DNA of 64,000 bases from DASWOJ01 sp964250755 (GCA_964250755.1 CAXUHB010000004.1:182953-246952); one strand, 5' to 3'; numbered from the stretch's first letter, positions 46,690 to 55,275 are shown. Numbers and translations are program-made. The notes: a model not told the origin generated them from the letters alone.

Positions 46690-47544
46690 TTAGGCGGCAG
46701 CCGGTCCGTTGCGGCGGCGCAGGCCAGCCACGCCAGCAAGGCCCGCCCCGAGCAGCGCCGCGCTCACCGGCTCCGGCACCGACGTGATGGCGAAGTCGGT
46801 GACGTTGGCGATGCCGAAGGCGGCAGGGGAGGTGACGGCGCCGGTGGCCAGGTTGACCGAATAAAGCGCAGTGCTGGTCGCGGCGTAGCCGACGTTGCCG
46901 TTGCCATCAATGTCGAAGCTGGTCAGCCCCGCCACGCCAAGGCTGCCCACGACCGTCAATGTGCCGTTGTTGGGCGGGGTTTGAACCGTGAGCAGCCCGT
47001 TCGCCGCATCAAGGTCGTAAAGGGCGGTGGCGGCGACGCTGCCCCTGACCTGGTTGGTGTAGGCGACGGCGGTCACGGACGGGGCCCCCGTGGGCGCCCC
47101 AGGGGCGGGAGCGTAGCTGATCGTCCCGTCAACGTTGAGGACGCCGTTGTCCACGGTCACGCGCAGGTCCTGCCCGGTGTCGCTGACGATCCTCAAGCGG
47201 TCCACGGCCGGGTTGAATGCGATGTCGAACGCAGTGCCGCTCAGCGGGGTGCCAACCATGGTGGACAGGGACGCCGTGCCGGTGAAGGCGTTGATCACAT
47301 AGATGGCGCCGCTGGTGCCAAGACCGTATAGCGCGCCGGTGCTGGGACGGTAGTCAATCCCGTACAGGGACTCCCCGTTGCCCAATCCGGTGACGGCACG
47401 GACGTTGCTGACGACGCCGGGCGCCGTGGTGTCGAAGCTGAAGAGCGTGGTGCCGCCGCTGACGCCGGTGGCCGGCACGGCATGGGCGGCCGTGGCAGTA
47501 AGGGCGAGCGCAGCGATGGCAAGCAGGTGGGTCGTCTTGTGCAT
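46690..47544 (-). CDS. Secreted DUF4394 protein with PEP-CTERM sorting signal
   Basis: A 284-residue exported protein. A signal peptide (MHKTTHLLAIAALALTATAA, cleavage after AHA) leads into a DUF4394 beta-propeller-like domain with repeated units such as LYGIDYRPSTGALYGLG, FDIAFNPAVDRLRIVSDTGQ, ALYDLDAANGLL and LTSFDIDGNG. The C-terminus VPEPVSAALLGAGLAGVAG then LRRRN is a textbook PEP-CTERM signal: V-P-E-P, hydrophobic helix, basic end. Exosortase would process it for surface or matrix attachment; no exosortase is in this window. It is divergent from an ECF sigma/anti-sigma pair that may control it. Confidence 0.9.
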   Translation of the reverse strand: MHKTTHLLAIAALALTATAAHAVPATGVSGGTTLFSFDTTAPGVVSNVRAVTGLGNGESLYGIDYRPSTGALYGLGTSGAIYVINAFTGTASLSTMVGTPLSGTAFDIAFNPAVDRLRIVSDTGQDLRVTVDNGVLNVDGTISYAPAPGAPTGAPSVTAVAYTNQVRGSVAATALYDLDAANGLLTVQTPPNNGTLTVVGSLGVAGLTSFDIDGNGNVGYAATSTALYSVNLATGAVTSPAAFGIANVTDFAITSVPEPVSAALLGAGLAGVAGLRRRNGPAAA

Positions 47545-47799
47545 GTGTCGTCTCCGGGAAGGTGCGGCGGCAGGTGAGGTCGCGCAGGAGCCAGTTGAAA
47601 GGCGGCCAAGTAGAGCGGGACAGCTTCGCGCGCCGCGGTCGGACCCGGGGCGTGCCATTCACCTACAAACCGGGCGCGGCATCGGATGGCGGCAGAACCG
47701 TTGATTCCTGCGTGCTCACGAGGTCGTGTAGCGTGCCGGCCCAGGGTCTGCGGCGCCGGCCCGGCATCCGGTGTAGCCCCTGCCGCGTATGATCCATGC

Positions 47800-48336
47800 A
47801 TGATGGACGCACCACTCGAAGGCCTGCTGGCCGCGGCCGCCCGTGGCGAGCAGGCGGCGTTGCGCGCCATCTATGACCGGGAAGGGGCGCGGCTGTTCGG
47901 TGTGGCCTTGGCGATCCTGCGTGACCGTGCGGCGGCGGCGGATGCGGTGCAGGACGCCTTCCTGGGCTTGTGGCAGCGGGCAGGGCAGTTCGACCCGGCG
48001 CGCGGCGACCCCCGGGCGTGGATCGTCGCCTTCGTGCGCCACGCCGCGCTGAGCGCTGCCCGTGCCCGCGGGCGCGAGTTGCCGACCGATGACCCGGCGC
48101 TGGGCGACGCCGCCGTCGCGCCCGATGCGCTCGACCGCTTGGCCGCCGACGCGGACGGTGCCCGGCTTCGTGATTGCCTGCAGACCCTGGACGTGCGCCA
48201 CCGGACATTCGTCGTCCTGGCCTTCCTGCACGGCCTGTCGCACAGCCAGGTCGCGGCGCGGCTGGACCTGCCGTTGGGCACCGTCAAGACCTGGATACGA
48301 CGGGGCCTGCAGCAGCTTCGGGCATGCATGTCATGA
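47800..48336 (+). CDS. ECF-family RNA polymerase sigma factor
   Basis: A 178-residue sigma-70 family protein with region 2 (EGARLFGVALAILRDRAAAA, DAVQDAFLGLWQRAGQFDPA and PRAWIVAFVRHAALSAAR) and region 4 (LDVRHRTFVVLAFLHGLSHS, QVAARLDLPLGTVKTWIRRG). ECF factors recognise a -35 'AAC'-type element and respond to envelope or other stress via an anti-sigma. The gene for the latter starts on its stop codon (ATGA). Start ATG 47800; a second ATG follows directly. It is divergent from the DUF4394 gene. Confidence 0.93.
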   Translation: MMDAPLEGLLAAAARGEQAALRAIYDREGARLFGVALAILRDRAAAADAVQDAFLGLWQRAGQFDPARGDPRAWIVAFVRHAALSAARARGRELPTDDPALGDAAVAPDALDRLAADADGARLRDCLQTLDVRHRTFVVLAFLHGLSHSQVAARLDLPLGTVKTWIRRGLQQLRACMS

Positions 48337-49091
48337 GCGGCAACGGGATTCCGGAGCCGGACGAGAACGCGGAAGCGGAGCGCGACGCCCTGGCAGCGGA
48401 GTGGGTGCTTGGCACCTTGGACGCCCGCACGGCGGCGGCGGTCGAGCAGTCCATGGCATCCGACCCGGCGCTGGCCGATGCCGTAGCGGCATGGGAGCGG
48501 CACCTGGCGCCGCTTGCCGCCCTTTCACCCGCCGAAGCGCCGCCAGCCGGACTTTGGCAGCGGATCGAGAGCCGGATCGAGGGCGGGATCGTGCCGGCTC
48601 TCACGCCCATTCGGCCAGCCGCGGTGGCGCGTCCATCCTGGCGTGGGCGCCTGCTTGCCGGATGGGCGCTGGGTGCGACAGCGGCCGCCGGGCTGTTGGG
48701 GGTTCTGGCGCTGCGTGAGCCACGCGGGCCGACGCCGGTGATGACGGTGCTGTTGAGCGACCGGACCCAGGCAGCTTGGACAGCAACGGCCGAACCGGAC
48801 GGAGCCCTGCGGCTGGCGGCGTTCCCGCCTGTGGCCGGGGCGGCGGAGCAGCCGACGGCGGACCGGGTGCTGCAGGTGTGGGCGCTACCGCAAGGCGCGG
48901 CGGCGCCGACCAGCCTGGCCCTGCTGCCGCAGGGGCTGCGCGAGACCACGATTACGGCACCGGCTCTGCGTCCGGTGCCGGGCATGTTGATCGAGATCAG
49001 CCTGGAGCCGCCAGGCGGTTCTCCGCTGGGCCGGCCCTCTGGCCCCGTGCTGTTCATCGGCCGGCTGAGCCAGCCCGGGCCGCCGACCTAG
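48333..49091 (+). CDS. Anti-sigma factor (RskA-type)
   Basis: A 252-residue membrane protein. The cytoplasmic N-terminus has the zinc-free anti-sigma pattern LAAEWVLGTLDARTAAAVEQ and ALADAVAAWERHLAPLAALS. One membrane helix lies near residues 108-128 (LLAGWALGATAAAGLLGVLA). The periplasmic C-terminal RskA-like domain contains QVWALPQGAAAP and ISLEPPGGSPLGRPSGPVLF. It would sequester the sigma factor encoded just upstream until a periplasmic signal acts. ATG 48333 overlaps the sigma stop. Confidence 0.9.
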   Translation: MSGNGIPEPDENAEAERDALAAEWVLGTLDARTAAAVEQSMASDPALADAVAAWERHLAPLAALSPAEAPPAGLWQRIESRIEGGIVPALTPIRPAAVARPSWRGRLLAGWALGATAAAGLLGVLALREPRGPTPVMTVLLSDRTQAAWTATAEPDGALRLAAFPPVAGAAEQPTADRVLQVWALPQGAAAPTSLALLPQGLRETTITAPALRPVPGMLIEISLEPPGGSPLGRPSGPVLFIGRLSQPGPPT

Positions 49092-49097
49092 AAGGAC

Positions 49098-49126
49098 ACG
49101 AGCCTTACCCCTCCGACGGCTCGTGC
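49098..49126. terminator. Hairpin between convergent anti-sigma and oxidoreductase genes
   Basis: An 8-bp stem CACGAGCC / GGCTCGTG with a 13-nt loop starts 6 bp after the anti-sigma stop and overlaps the 3' end of the minus-strand gene. Convergent position suggests a two-way transcription end; no T tract is present. Confidence 0.4.
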
Positions 49127-50217
49127 GCGTTCACGAACGGCGGCGGCTTGACGGCAGGCAGCGTTGTGGCCTGCGCCGGCGTCGGATACTTGTCGCGCAC
49201 CGCGGGCGGCAGCCCCTGCGGGCGGCCCGTCTCCAGTGCCCGGCCGATGGCGGCCACCACGCGCACGTCCATCAAGCCTTCCTCCCCATCCGGCTCGACC
49301 GGGCGGTCGTGCAGGACGCAGTCGGAGAAGTACTGGGTTTCCCCGCCGAACTGGTCCACGGCGGGGAAGCCGCGCTCCGTCGTCGTCTCTCCCATCGTCA
49401 GCGTGTGCGTCAGCGGCCCAGGGAACGTGAAGCCGGGCTTGACCAGCAAGCTGCCGTCCGTGCCGATCACGCGATACTCGCTATGGCTGTTCAGCCCGTA
49501 GGCGACCGTGAACTGCGCCAGCCGGTCCCCAGGGAAGCGCAGCGTGACGGACACGGTGTCGTCGAAGTCGAAGCCGAACTCCTTGTGGCGCAGCCCAGCG
49601 GCCATGACCTCGACCGGTTCCGCGCCGAACAGGTTGCGGCAGGCGTTGATGGGATACGGCCCCATGTCCGCCACCGGACCCGCCCAGAAGCCGTGTTTGG
49701 CCCGGTGGTTGGTCTTGGCGACCTGCTGCGTGAAGGCGGACGTGAACAGCCGGGCCTTGCCCAGCTCCCCCGCGCGGACCATGCGTATGGCCTCCAGCGT
49801 GGCGGGTTCGAAGTGCAGGCGGTAAGCGACCAGCAGCTTGGCGCCAGTCGTGTCCGCGGCGCGCTGGATGGCATGGCAGTCGTCCTCGCTGGTGGCCATG
49901 GGCTTTTCCAGCAGGACATGGATGCCGCGCTCCAGCGCCGGGACCGCGAACTCGCGGTGCTGCCAGTTGGGCAGCGCCAGGTAGATCGCGTCGAACTGGC
50001 CGCTGTCGAGCGCCTTCAGATAGGCGTCGTAGTGGTAGGTGTTGGTGATGCCGTAGCGCTTGCCGAGGGCCTGCGCCTTCTCCTGGTCCCCAGTGACGAT
50101 GGCGGTCATCTCGGAGTTGCCGGTGTGGGCGACGCCCGGCATGAAGGCGCCCTGGCTGATCCAGCCCGCGCCGACGACGGCGTAGCGCACCTTGCTGCCC
50201 TGAACCTTTTTCGCCAT
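49105..50217 (-). CDS. Gfo/Idh/MocA-family oxidoreductase
   Basis: A 370-residue NAD(P)-dependent dehydrogenase of the glucose-fructose oxidoreductase type: N-terminal Rossmann motif YAVVGAGWISQGAFMPGVAH, the DAIYLALPNWQHREFAVPAL segment, the catalytic E-K-P in HVLLEKPMATSED, and a C-terminal substrate domain with GPVADMGPYPINACRNLFGA. The substrate is likely a sugar or sugar acid. It is the last of five same-strand genes (dioxygenase alpha, beta, ferredoxin, AraC, this one), 91 bp after the AraC gene. Confidence 0.9.
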   Translation of the reverse strand: MAKKVQGSKVRYAVVGAGWISQGAFMPGVAHTGNSEMTAIVTGDQEKAQALGKRYGITNTYHYDAYLKALDSGQFDAIYLALPNWQHREFAVPALERGIHVLLEKPMATSEDDCHAIQRAADTTGAKLLVAYRLHFEPATLEAIRMVRAGELGKARLFTSAFTQQVAKTNHRAKHGFWAGPVADMGPYPINACRNLFGAEPVEVMAAGLRHKEFGFDFDDTVSVTLRFPGDRLAQFTVAYGLNSHSEYRVIGTDGSLLVKPGFTFPGPLTHTLTMGETTTERGFPAVDQFGGETQYFSDCVLHDRPVEPDGEEGLMDVRVVAAIGRALETGRPQGLPPAVRDKYPTPAQATTLPAVKPPPFVNAHEPSEG

Positions 50218-50308
50218 CGCGGTTCCCCTTGCGTTGCGGGGGTAGGAGCGCAGCGGGGTGGCGGGGGTTCCCGGGCAGGCTGGAGCCGGCGATCCGGTGA
50301 TGCCCGCC

Positions 50309-51262
50309 TCAGCCCGCCCGCACCGTGGCGGATGGCGTCTCTCCGAACCGCGCCCGATAAGCCCGGGCGAAACGGCCCAGGTGCGTGAAGCCGCAGCGGA
50401 GCGCTGCAGCGGAGACGCCCTCCCGCCGGGCCAGCCCGTCCCGCGCCTGGTCTAGGCGGATGTCGCGCAGGCGCCCCATCGGGGTGCAGCCGGTGAAGCG
50501 GCGGAAGCCCTCCTGCAGCGTGCGCGGGGCAACGCCGGCGGCGCGGGCCATGTCGTCCAGGGTAATGGGCTGGTCGAAGTTGGCGCGCATGAACTCCTCG
50601 GCCCGCTTGACAAGAGCCGGGCGCACAAGCGCGGGGCGCGGCGCGGCAGGCGGCGTGCCCTGCCACGGCTGGCCCTGGGCCAGCAGGGCCAGCAACGGGG
50701 CCTCGATGGCAGCGGCCAGGCGCGGGTCGGCGCGGGTCATGGCGGCCAGGCCGGTGTCGGCGTGCAGGGCGCGCAGGTGCCACAGGAAGGGCTGCAGCTC
50801 CGGACGGGCCAGGTCCACCCGGCGGCGGAACCGCGCGTCCCGGTCTAGGTGCGCCGCCATGCGCGCCTGGTCTATGCGGACCACGAACTGCTCGGCGTCG
50901 CCGGAGAAGCGGGCAGTGAAGGGGTCGCCGGGGTTGAACCAGGCCCCGGCGGCGGCGCCCAGGGCAACATCGGTGCCGGCCCCGCCGGCCACGCCGGTGC
51001 CGGAAAGGCAGAACACGACCAGGTGGTAGGCCGCGACGGCCGGCACCTCCACCTGCATCGCGCCGAACTTGATGGCGCCGAAGCCGACCGCGCCCAGGCT
51101 GAAATAGTCCATGTGCGCGCGCGCCGGGCGGCGCTCCAGCGGGATCAGGCGGTGCGGCTGCATGACGGCGCCGATGCGCTCCCGCGTCTCGTCCACGTCG
51201 GCGCACTCGAACAGCCGGTGGCGGCGGAGCGCCAGGTTCGGCCCGAAGCCCAAGCCTGTCAT
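50309..51262 (-). CDS. AraC-family transcriptional regulator
   Basis: A 317-residue regulator. The N-terminal half resembles the AraC_binding_2 (FeaR/NphR-like) ligand domain, with MDYFSLGAVGFGAIKFGAMQ and AAYHLVVFCLSGTG. The C-terminal 100 residues hold the two helix-turn-helix units: FDQPITLDDMARAAGVAPRT, LQEGFRRFTGCTPMGRLRDI and EGVSAAALRCGFTHLGRFAR with GETPS. Regulators with this N-domain commonly control aromatic catabolism. It lies 89 bp downstream of the dioxygenase ferredoxin gene, same strand, so it probably controls that operon. The start is ATG 51262; the longer frame upstream is not AraC-like. Confidence 0.9.
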   Translation of the reverse strand: MTGLGFGPNLALRRHRLFECADVDETRERIGAVMQPHRLIPLERRPARAHMDYFSLGAVGFGAIKFGAMQVEVPAVAAYHLVVFCLSGTGVAGGAGTDVALGAAAGAWFNPGDPFTARFSGDAEQFVVRIDQARMAAHLDRDARFRRRVDLARPELQPFLWHLRALHADTGLAAMTRADPRLAAAIEAPLLALLAQGQPWQGTPPAAPRPALVRPALVKRAEEFMRANFDQPITLDDMARAAGVAPRTLQEGFRRFTGCTPMGRLRDIRLDQARDGLARREGVSAAALRCGFTHLGRFARAYRARFGETPSATVRAG

Positions 51263-51351
51263 GGGGTGCCCTGCGGTGGGATAAGCCGGGACCGTGACAT
51301 TCCCGAGGGGCCCGGGGCAACCGGAATCGTTATCCTGCTGGCGGCGGCGTC

Positions 51352-51675
51352 CTACGAGGCCGCGGGATCGGCGACCTCCACCTCCACGCGGGCGCCGTTG
51401 ACGCGCACGGGGAAGGTGCGGGTCGGCTGCGAGATCGGGGCGGTGCGGGGGGCGCCGGTCGGGATGTGGACCAGGCCCTGATGCAGCGGACACTCGACGC
51501 AGCCGTCTTCGACATAGCCCTCGGACAGCCGGGCATGGCCGTGCGGGCAGAGGTCGTGCAGGGCGTGGAACCCATCATCCAGCCGGAACAGCGCCACGTG
51601 GACGCCGCCCAGCACCAGTCCGAGCGCGCCTTCCACCGCCAGGTCGTCCACGCCGGCGGCGTCGTGCCATGCCAT
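51352..51675 (-). CDS. Rieske [2Fe-2S] ferredoxin component of a ring-hydroxylating dioxygenase
   Basis: A 107-residue electron carrier. The cluster motif is C-P-H-x16/17-C-P-L-H, in LCPHGHARLSEG and VECPLHQGLVHIPTG, with the usual Cys/His pairs. It would pass electrons from a reductase to the terminal dioxygenase. ATG 51675 gives MAWHDAAGVDDLAVEGALGL. It lies 11 bp after the beta-subunit stop. No ferredoxin reductase gene was found in the window, so a reductase must come from elsewhere. Confidence 0.92.
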   Translation of the reverse strand: MAWHDAAGVDDLAVEGALGLVLGGVHVALFRLDDGFHALHDLCPHGHARLSEGYVEDGCVECPLHQGLVHIPTGAPRTAPISQPTRTFPVRVNGARVEVEVADPAAS

Positions 51676-51686
51676 TGCGCGCGCCC

Positions 51687-52229
51687 CTAGATCGGCGTCG
51701 CGAGCAGCGTCTGCACCCGCAGCGTGTCGTAGATCACCCGCTTGGCCTTGAACCGCAGGCCGTCCGGCGTGCGCACCAGCCGGTCCTTGTAAAGCCCGGC
51801 CTGGTAGATCGAGGTGCTGCCGGCCTGGGAGGTGTTGACGACGATGTAGCTGCTGGTCACGTCCAAGGTGGCGTCGTCCACCGCCGACCACTCGATGCCG
51901 GAGATGAAGTGGCGGTAGGTCGGCTTCTCGTAGATGTTGGCGTGGCGCAAGGACAGCACGCGGTCCCGCAGCATCGCGGCGCTGTCGCAGTGCATCACCG
52001 GCGCGGGCAGCCCGGCGTCCTCGTTCTCCTTGGGCACAATCTCGTACAGGCAGTCCTCGGTGAAGAAGCCGGGCCATTCCTCCAGCCGGTCGTTATCCAG
52101 GGCGGCAGCGTAGCGGTCGAACAACTCGGTGATCTCGAAGCGCTGGATCATGCGTTCAGTGATGGAAGGGCGGTCGGTGATGGCGGGGCGTTCGGCGGCA
52201 GCGGGACGCTCGGCGACGGACGCGCTCAT
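51687..52229 (-). CDS. Ring-hydroxylating dioxygenase beta subunit
   Basis: A 180-residue SnoaL/NTF2-fold small subunit: EITELFDRYAAALDNDRLEE, WPGFFTEDCLYEIVPKENED, RHANIYEKPTYRHFISGIEW and the C-terminal RFKAKRVIYDTLRVQTLLAT. It supports the trimeric core of the dioxygenase. The N-terminus is odd: a run of (A/T)(E/D)RP units (residues about 7-24) encoded by short imperfect DNA repeats, absent from typical beta subunits. A later start within this stretch (for example the M at MIQRFEI) would give the standard length. Its start overlaps the alpha stop by 4 bp. Confidence 0.92.
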   Translation of the reverse strand: MSASVAERPAAAERPAITDRPSITERMIQRFEITELFDRYAAALDNDRLEEWPGFFTEDCLYEIVPKENEDAGLPAPVMHCDSAAMLRDRVLSLRHANIYEKPTYRHFISGIEWSAVDDATLDVTSSYIVVNTSQAGSTSIYQAGLYKDRLVRTPDGLRFKAKRVIYDTLRVQTLLATPI

Positions 52230-53512
52230 GCGCGCACGCTCCGCATCTGCACGTCGTCGAAGCCCATCAGCTCCTGGTAGCCGACCCAGAAGCGGCGGAT
52301 CAGGCTTTCGGTGATCAGCGTGTCCTGCTGCTCCGGCGCGGAGCGCGACATCTCGATCACGCTGACCTCCTCCCCGTCGCGGGCGGTGCCGCGCTGGACC
52401 AGCTCCGTCGCCTCGGTGTCCTCCATGCTGATGTAGCCTGCGGGGCCGACCAGGTTGGCCTGCTTGATCCGCAGCTTGCGCATCTCCGGCGTGTCGTCGG
52501 TGTAGCCGAAGAAGTGGAACACCAGCTCGAAGTGGCCCGGCCCTTTCGGAAGTATCTGCCGGGCGACCAGCGTGTTGTGGATCTGCTGGATCACGAGCTG
52601 GGGGAAGATCGGCTGGATGTGGTTGGTGGCGAGTTCCTCGTATTCCTGGTGCATGGCCAGGATGCTGTCGTCCTCCAGCCGGAAGCCCTCGTCGTAGCTG
52701 CGTATGTTCTGTGCCTTGTAGGCGGCGCCGGACGACTCCTCGTCTTTCTTGATCGCCATGATAAGGCTGTGCAGGCCGGTGCGCTCGTCCGGGATGCAAC
52801 GGGCCTTCATGCCGACGCGGAAGATGTTGAAGGTGGTGTGGAACATGTGCAGCAGGCTGGCGTGGTAGGGGTCCTTCACGTTTTCGGTGTACAATTTCCA
52901 GTTGCTGTCCGAGTACTGCCGGGTGCAGCCGAGGTATTCGATGGGCTTGTGGAAGATGCGGTCCACGTAGGGGCGCATCTGCGGGCCGATGTAGTCGGCC
53001 AGGTCGGGGACCGTGCTGCTGAAGGTGGCGAACACCAGGCCGGCGTAGCTGTCCACGCGCAGTTGGCGCAGGTTGTGGGTGGCGGGGTTGAAGTCCCGCG
53101 GCATCCCCGTCTGGTCCTTCTGGCCCCGGCGGAACGGCACGCCCTGCAGGTTGCCGGCGGCGCCGTAGCTCCACTGGTGATAGACGCAGGAGTGCGACAT
53201 GGCGTTGCCGCGTGGCAGGCGGCAGACGATGGCGCCGCGGTGGGCGCAGCGGTTGACCCAGGCGGCCAGAGCGCCGTCCTCCAGCCGGGTCATCACGACG
53301 GGGGTGTCGCCGATGAAGGTGCTCTTGTAGTCGCCGGGGTTGGGGATTTCGGCGGTGAAGCCCAGGAAGCTCCAGGTGGGGCCGCGGTAGATGCGCTCCT
53401 GCTCGCGGTCGTAGATTTCCTGGGAGCTGAAGACCTTGTAGGGCACGCGGGAGCCATCGGGGTTGGGGAAGACGGCCAGCGGCGGCAGGCTCTCGGCGAT
53501 GGGATGGTCCAT
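52226..53512 (-). CDS. Ring-hydroxylating dioxygenase alpha subunit (anthranilate/salicylate-type)
   Basis: A 428-residue Rieske oxygenase. The 2Fe-2S motif is C-A-H in NRCAHRGAIVCRLPRGN and C-V-Y-H in SCVYHQWSYGAAG. The mononuclear iron region is NWKLYTENVKDPYHASLLHM, with the Asp that bridges the two centres and the facial His pair. It would add O2 to an aromatic acid to give a cis-diol or, after deamination/decarboxylation, a catechol. I judge the closest style to be anthranilate or salicylate hydroxylating enzymes, from general resemblance only. It is the first gene of alpha-beta-ferredoxin-AraC-Gfo. Confidence 0.92.
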   Translation of the reverse strand: MDHPIAESLPPLAVFPNPDGSRVPYKVFSSQEIYDREQERIYRGPTWSFLGFTAEIPNPGDYKSTFIGDTPVVMTRLEDGALAAWVNRCAHRGAIVCRLPRGNAMSHSCVYHQWSYGAAGNLQGVPFRRGQKDQTGMPRDFNPATHNLRQLRVDSYAGLVFATFSSTVPDLADYIGPQMRPYVDRIFHKPIEYLGCTRQYSDSNWKLYTENVKDPYHASLLHMFHTTFNIFRVGMKARCIPDERTGLHSLIMAIKKDEESSGAAYKAQNIRSYDEGFRLEDDSILAMHQEYEELATNHIQPIFPQLVIQQIHNTLVARQILPKGPGHFELVFHFFGYTDDTPEMRKLRIKQANLVGPAGYISMEDTEATELVQRGTARDGEEVSVIEMSRSAPEQQDTLITESLIRRFWVGYQELMGFDDVQMRSVRA

Positions 53513-53678
53513 GGCGCGCTCCGGTGTGGCGATGGGCTACGCTAGGCTTGCCGCGCCGGGCCGCGCTATCCCAATTGCGCGGGGATGCGCCGGGTCGTCC
53601 GTTTTGCGCGGCGTTGTTGCGGGGCCGGCTGGCGGCGGGGATGGGAGAGGGCCTAGCCTTCCCGTCCAGGAGGCTCCC

Positions 53679-54287
53679 ATGCACGCCATTGCCGATCCGC
53701 GCCCTGCCGCCCTGCCGCACCCGCCGTCTGCCGCGGGGTGGCGGTCCGTCATCGGGGAGCGGAACATCCTGCTGCTGGCGGTGCATCCGGGGGACGAGAC
53801 CGCGCTGTTCGGCGGGCTGATCGCGCGGGCCTGCGCTGCCGGGCGGGCACCCTTTGTCGCCGTGCTGACGGACGGCAGCACGCAGCCCGGCGCCCCCGGG
53901 GAGGACCCGCGCCGGGTCGCGCTGCGGCGGGAGCGAGAGACGCGGGCCGCGGCGGCGGCGCTGGGGCTGGAGGATGACCGGCTGCTGTTCGTCGGCCTGT
54001 TCGACGGCACGGTGCCCGGCGGCGGCCCGATGTTCGACGCGCTGGTGGCCGCGATGGACCTGGTGATGTGGCGCAACGACTGCACGGTGCTGGTGGCGGC
54101 GGATGGGGGCGACGCCGACACGCAGGCGGCGCTGCTGGTGGCGCGGGCAGCGGCGCGGCGGACGGGGCTGGGGCTGGTCATGCGCGTGGACGGGCCGGGC
54201 GGGACGCCGCTGGATGGGGAAGCATGCGGGGCGGGCTTGGAGGGGGGCATCGAGGCGTATGCCCCGGCCGACTTGCGTTTGGGCTGA
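53679..54287 (+). CDS. PIG-L family deacetylase
   Basis: A 202-residue LmbE-like zinc hydrolase: NILLLAVHPGDETALFGGLI with the metal motif H-P-G-D-E (usually H-P-D-D-E), VAVLTDGSTQPGAPGED, RRERETRAAAAALGLEDDRL and LFVGLFDGTVP. Family members remove N-acetyl groups from glucosamine-containing compounds. A perfect AGGAGG lies 5 bp before ATG 53679, so this start is secure. It is divergent from the dioxygenase operon, with 166 bp between starts; its substrate is unknown. Confidence 0.85.
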   Translation: MHAIADPRPAALPHPPSAAGWRSVIGERNILLLAVHPGDETALFGGLIARACAAGRAPFVAVLTDGSTQPGAPGEDPRRVALRRERETRAAAAALGLEDDRLLFVGLFDGTVPGGGPMFDALVAAMDLVMWRNDCTVLVAADGGDADTQAALLVARAAARRTGLGLVMRVDGPGGTPLDGEACGAGLEGGIEAYAPADLRLG

Positions 54288-54480
54288 CGCGGCACGGCGG
54301 TGGGGCGGGACGGCGGCGCGGGCGGGACGGGAACTGCGGGGCGGGGGATAGGGCTAGGATGGCGCTCCCGTCTGCACGCCGGGCTGTACCGGGGTCAGGC
54401 AGGGTCACGCCAGGCGGCGATGGCCTGAAAGATCAGCCCGCCGATGCAGCTCAGGCGGGTCCGTGCCGGCGCGGATCCGC

Positions 54481-55236
54481 TCATGCCGCGGTGTAGCCGC
54501 CGTCCACCAGGAGGCTCTGCCCTGTCACGTATTGGCTGGCCGGTCCCGCAAGGAACACCGCCGCGCCGACGATGTCCGCGTCGGTGCCGAAGCGGCCCAT
54601 GGGGGTTTGGGCCAGCAGGCGGGTGGACATCGCCTCGTTCTCGCGCATTCCCGCTGTCAGGTCGGTCTCGAAGTAGCCTGGCGCGATGCAGTTGACCCGC
54701 ACGCCCTTCCCGGCCCAGTCCAGCGCCAGCGCCTTGGTCAGCAGTTCCACCCCGCCCTTGGTGGCGCAGTAGGGAACGGACCGGCGCAGGCCGACGTGGC
54801 CGGCGACGCTGCTGATGGTGATGATGGAGCCGCGCCCGGCGGCGGCCATCACGGAGCCGATGTGCTTGCAGCACAGGAAGGTGCCGGTCAGGTTCACATC
54901 CAGGATGTGCTGCCAATCGGCCAGGGACGTGCGCTCGATCCCGGCGTAGATTGGGTTGACGCCGGCGTTGTTGACGAGGACGTGGACCGCGCCGAAGCGC
55001 GCCAGGGCGGCGTCGCGCAGGGCCAGCACGTCCGGCTCCTTGGACACGTCGGCCACGACCGGCAGCACGTCCGGGCCGATTGCGGCGGCGGCGGCCTGCA
55101 GGGTGGCTTCGGTGCGGCCGCACAGGACGAGTTGGGCGCCGTGGCGGTGCAGGCCCTCGGCGATGGCCCGGCCCAGGCCGCGGCCGCCGCCGGTGACGAT
55201 GGCGACATGGCCGGTCAGGTCGAAGGTGTTGAGCAG
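54481..55236 (-). CDS. SDR-family oxidoreductase, probably starting at a CTG codon
   Basis: A 251-residue classical SDR. The cofactor motif HVAIVTGGGRGLGRAIAEGL is encoded upstream of the first ATG (55068), so the gene must start earlier. In frame there is no ATG, GTG or TTG between the motif and the repeat upstream, but CTG at 55236 is preceded by AGGAGAACCCACC, a good ribosome site with 7-nt spacing. Further motifs: VLVNNAGVNP, TISSVAG with catalytic Ser, YCATKGG with Tyr/Lys, RVNCIAPGYFETDL and VTGQSLLVDGGY. It is third in the APH kinase-ACAD-SDR operon, 79 bp after ACAD. Confidence 0.88.
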   Translation of the reverse strand: MLNTFDLTGHVAIVTGGGRGLGRAIAEGLHRHGAQLVLCGRTEATLQAAAAAIGPDVLPVVADVSKEPDVLALRDAALARFGAVHVLVNNAGVNPIYAGIERTSLADWQHILDVNLTGTFLCCKHIGSVMAAAGRGSIITISSVAGHVGLRRSVPYCATKGGVELLTKALALDWAGKGVRVNCIAPGYFETDLTAGMRENEAMSTRLLAQTPMGRFGTDADIVGAAVFLAGPASQYVTGQSLLVDGGYTAA

Positions 55237-55275
55237 GGTGGGTTCTCCTAGAGGTGGATTGGGTGCTGCTGGGCT

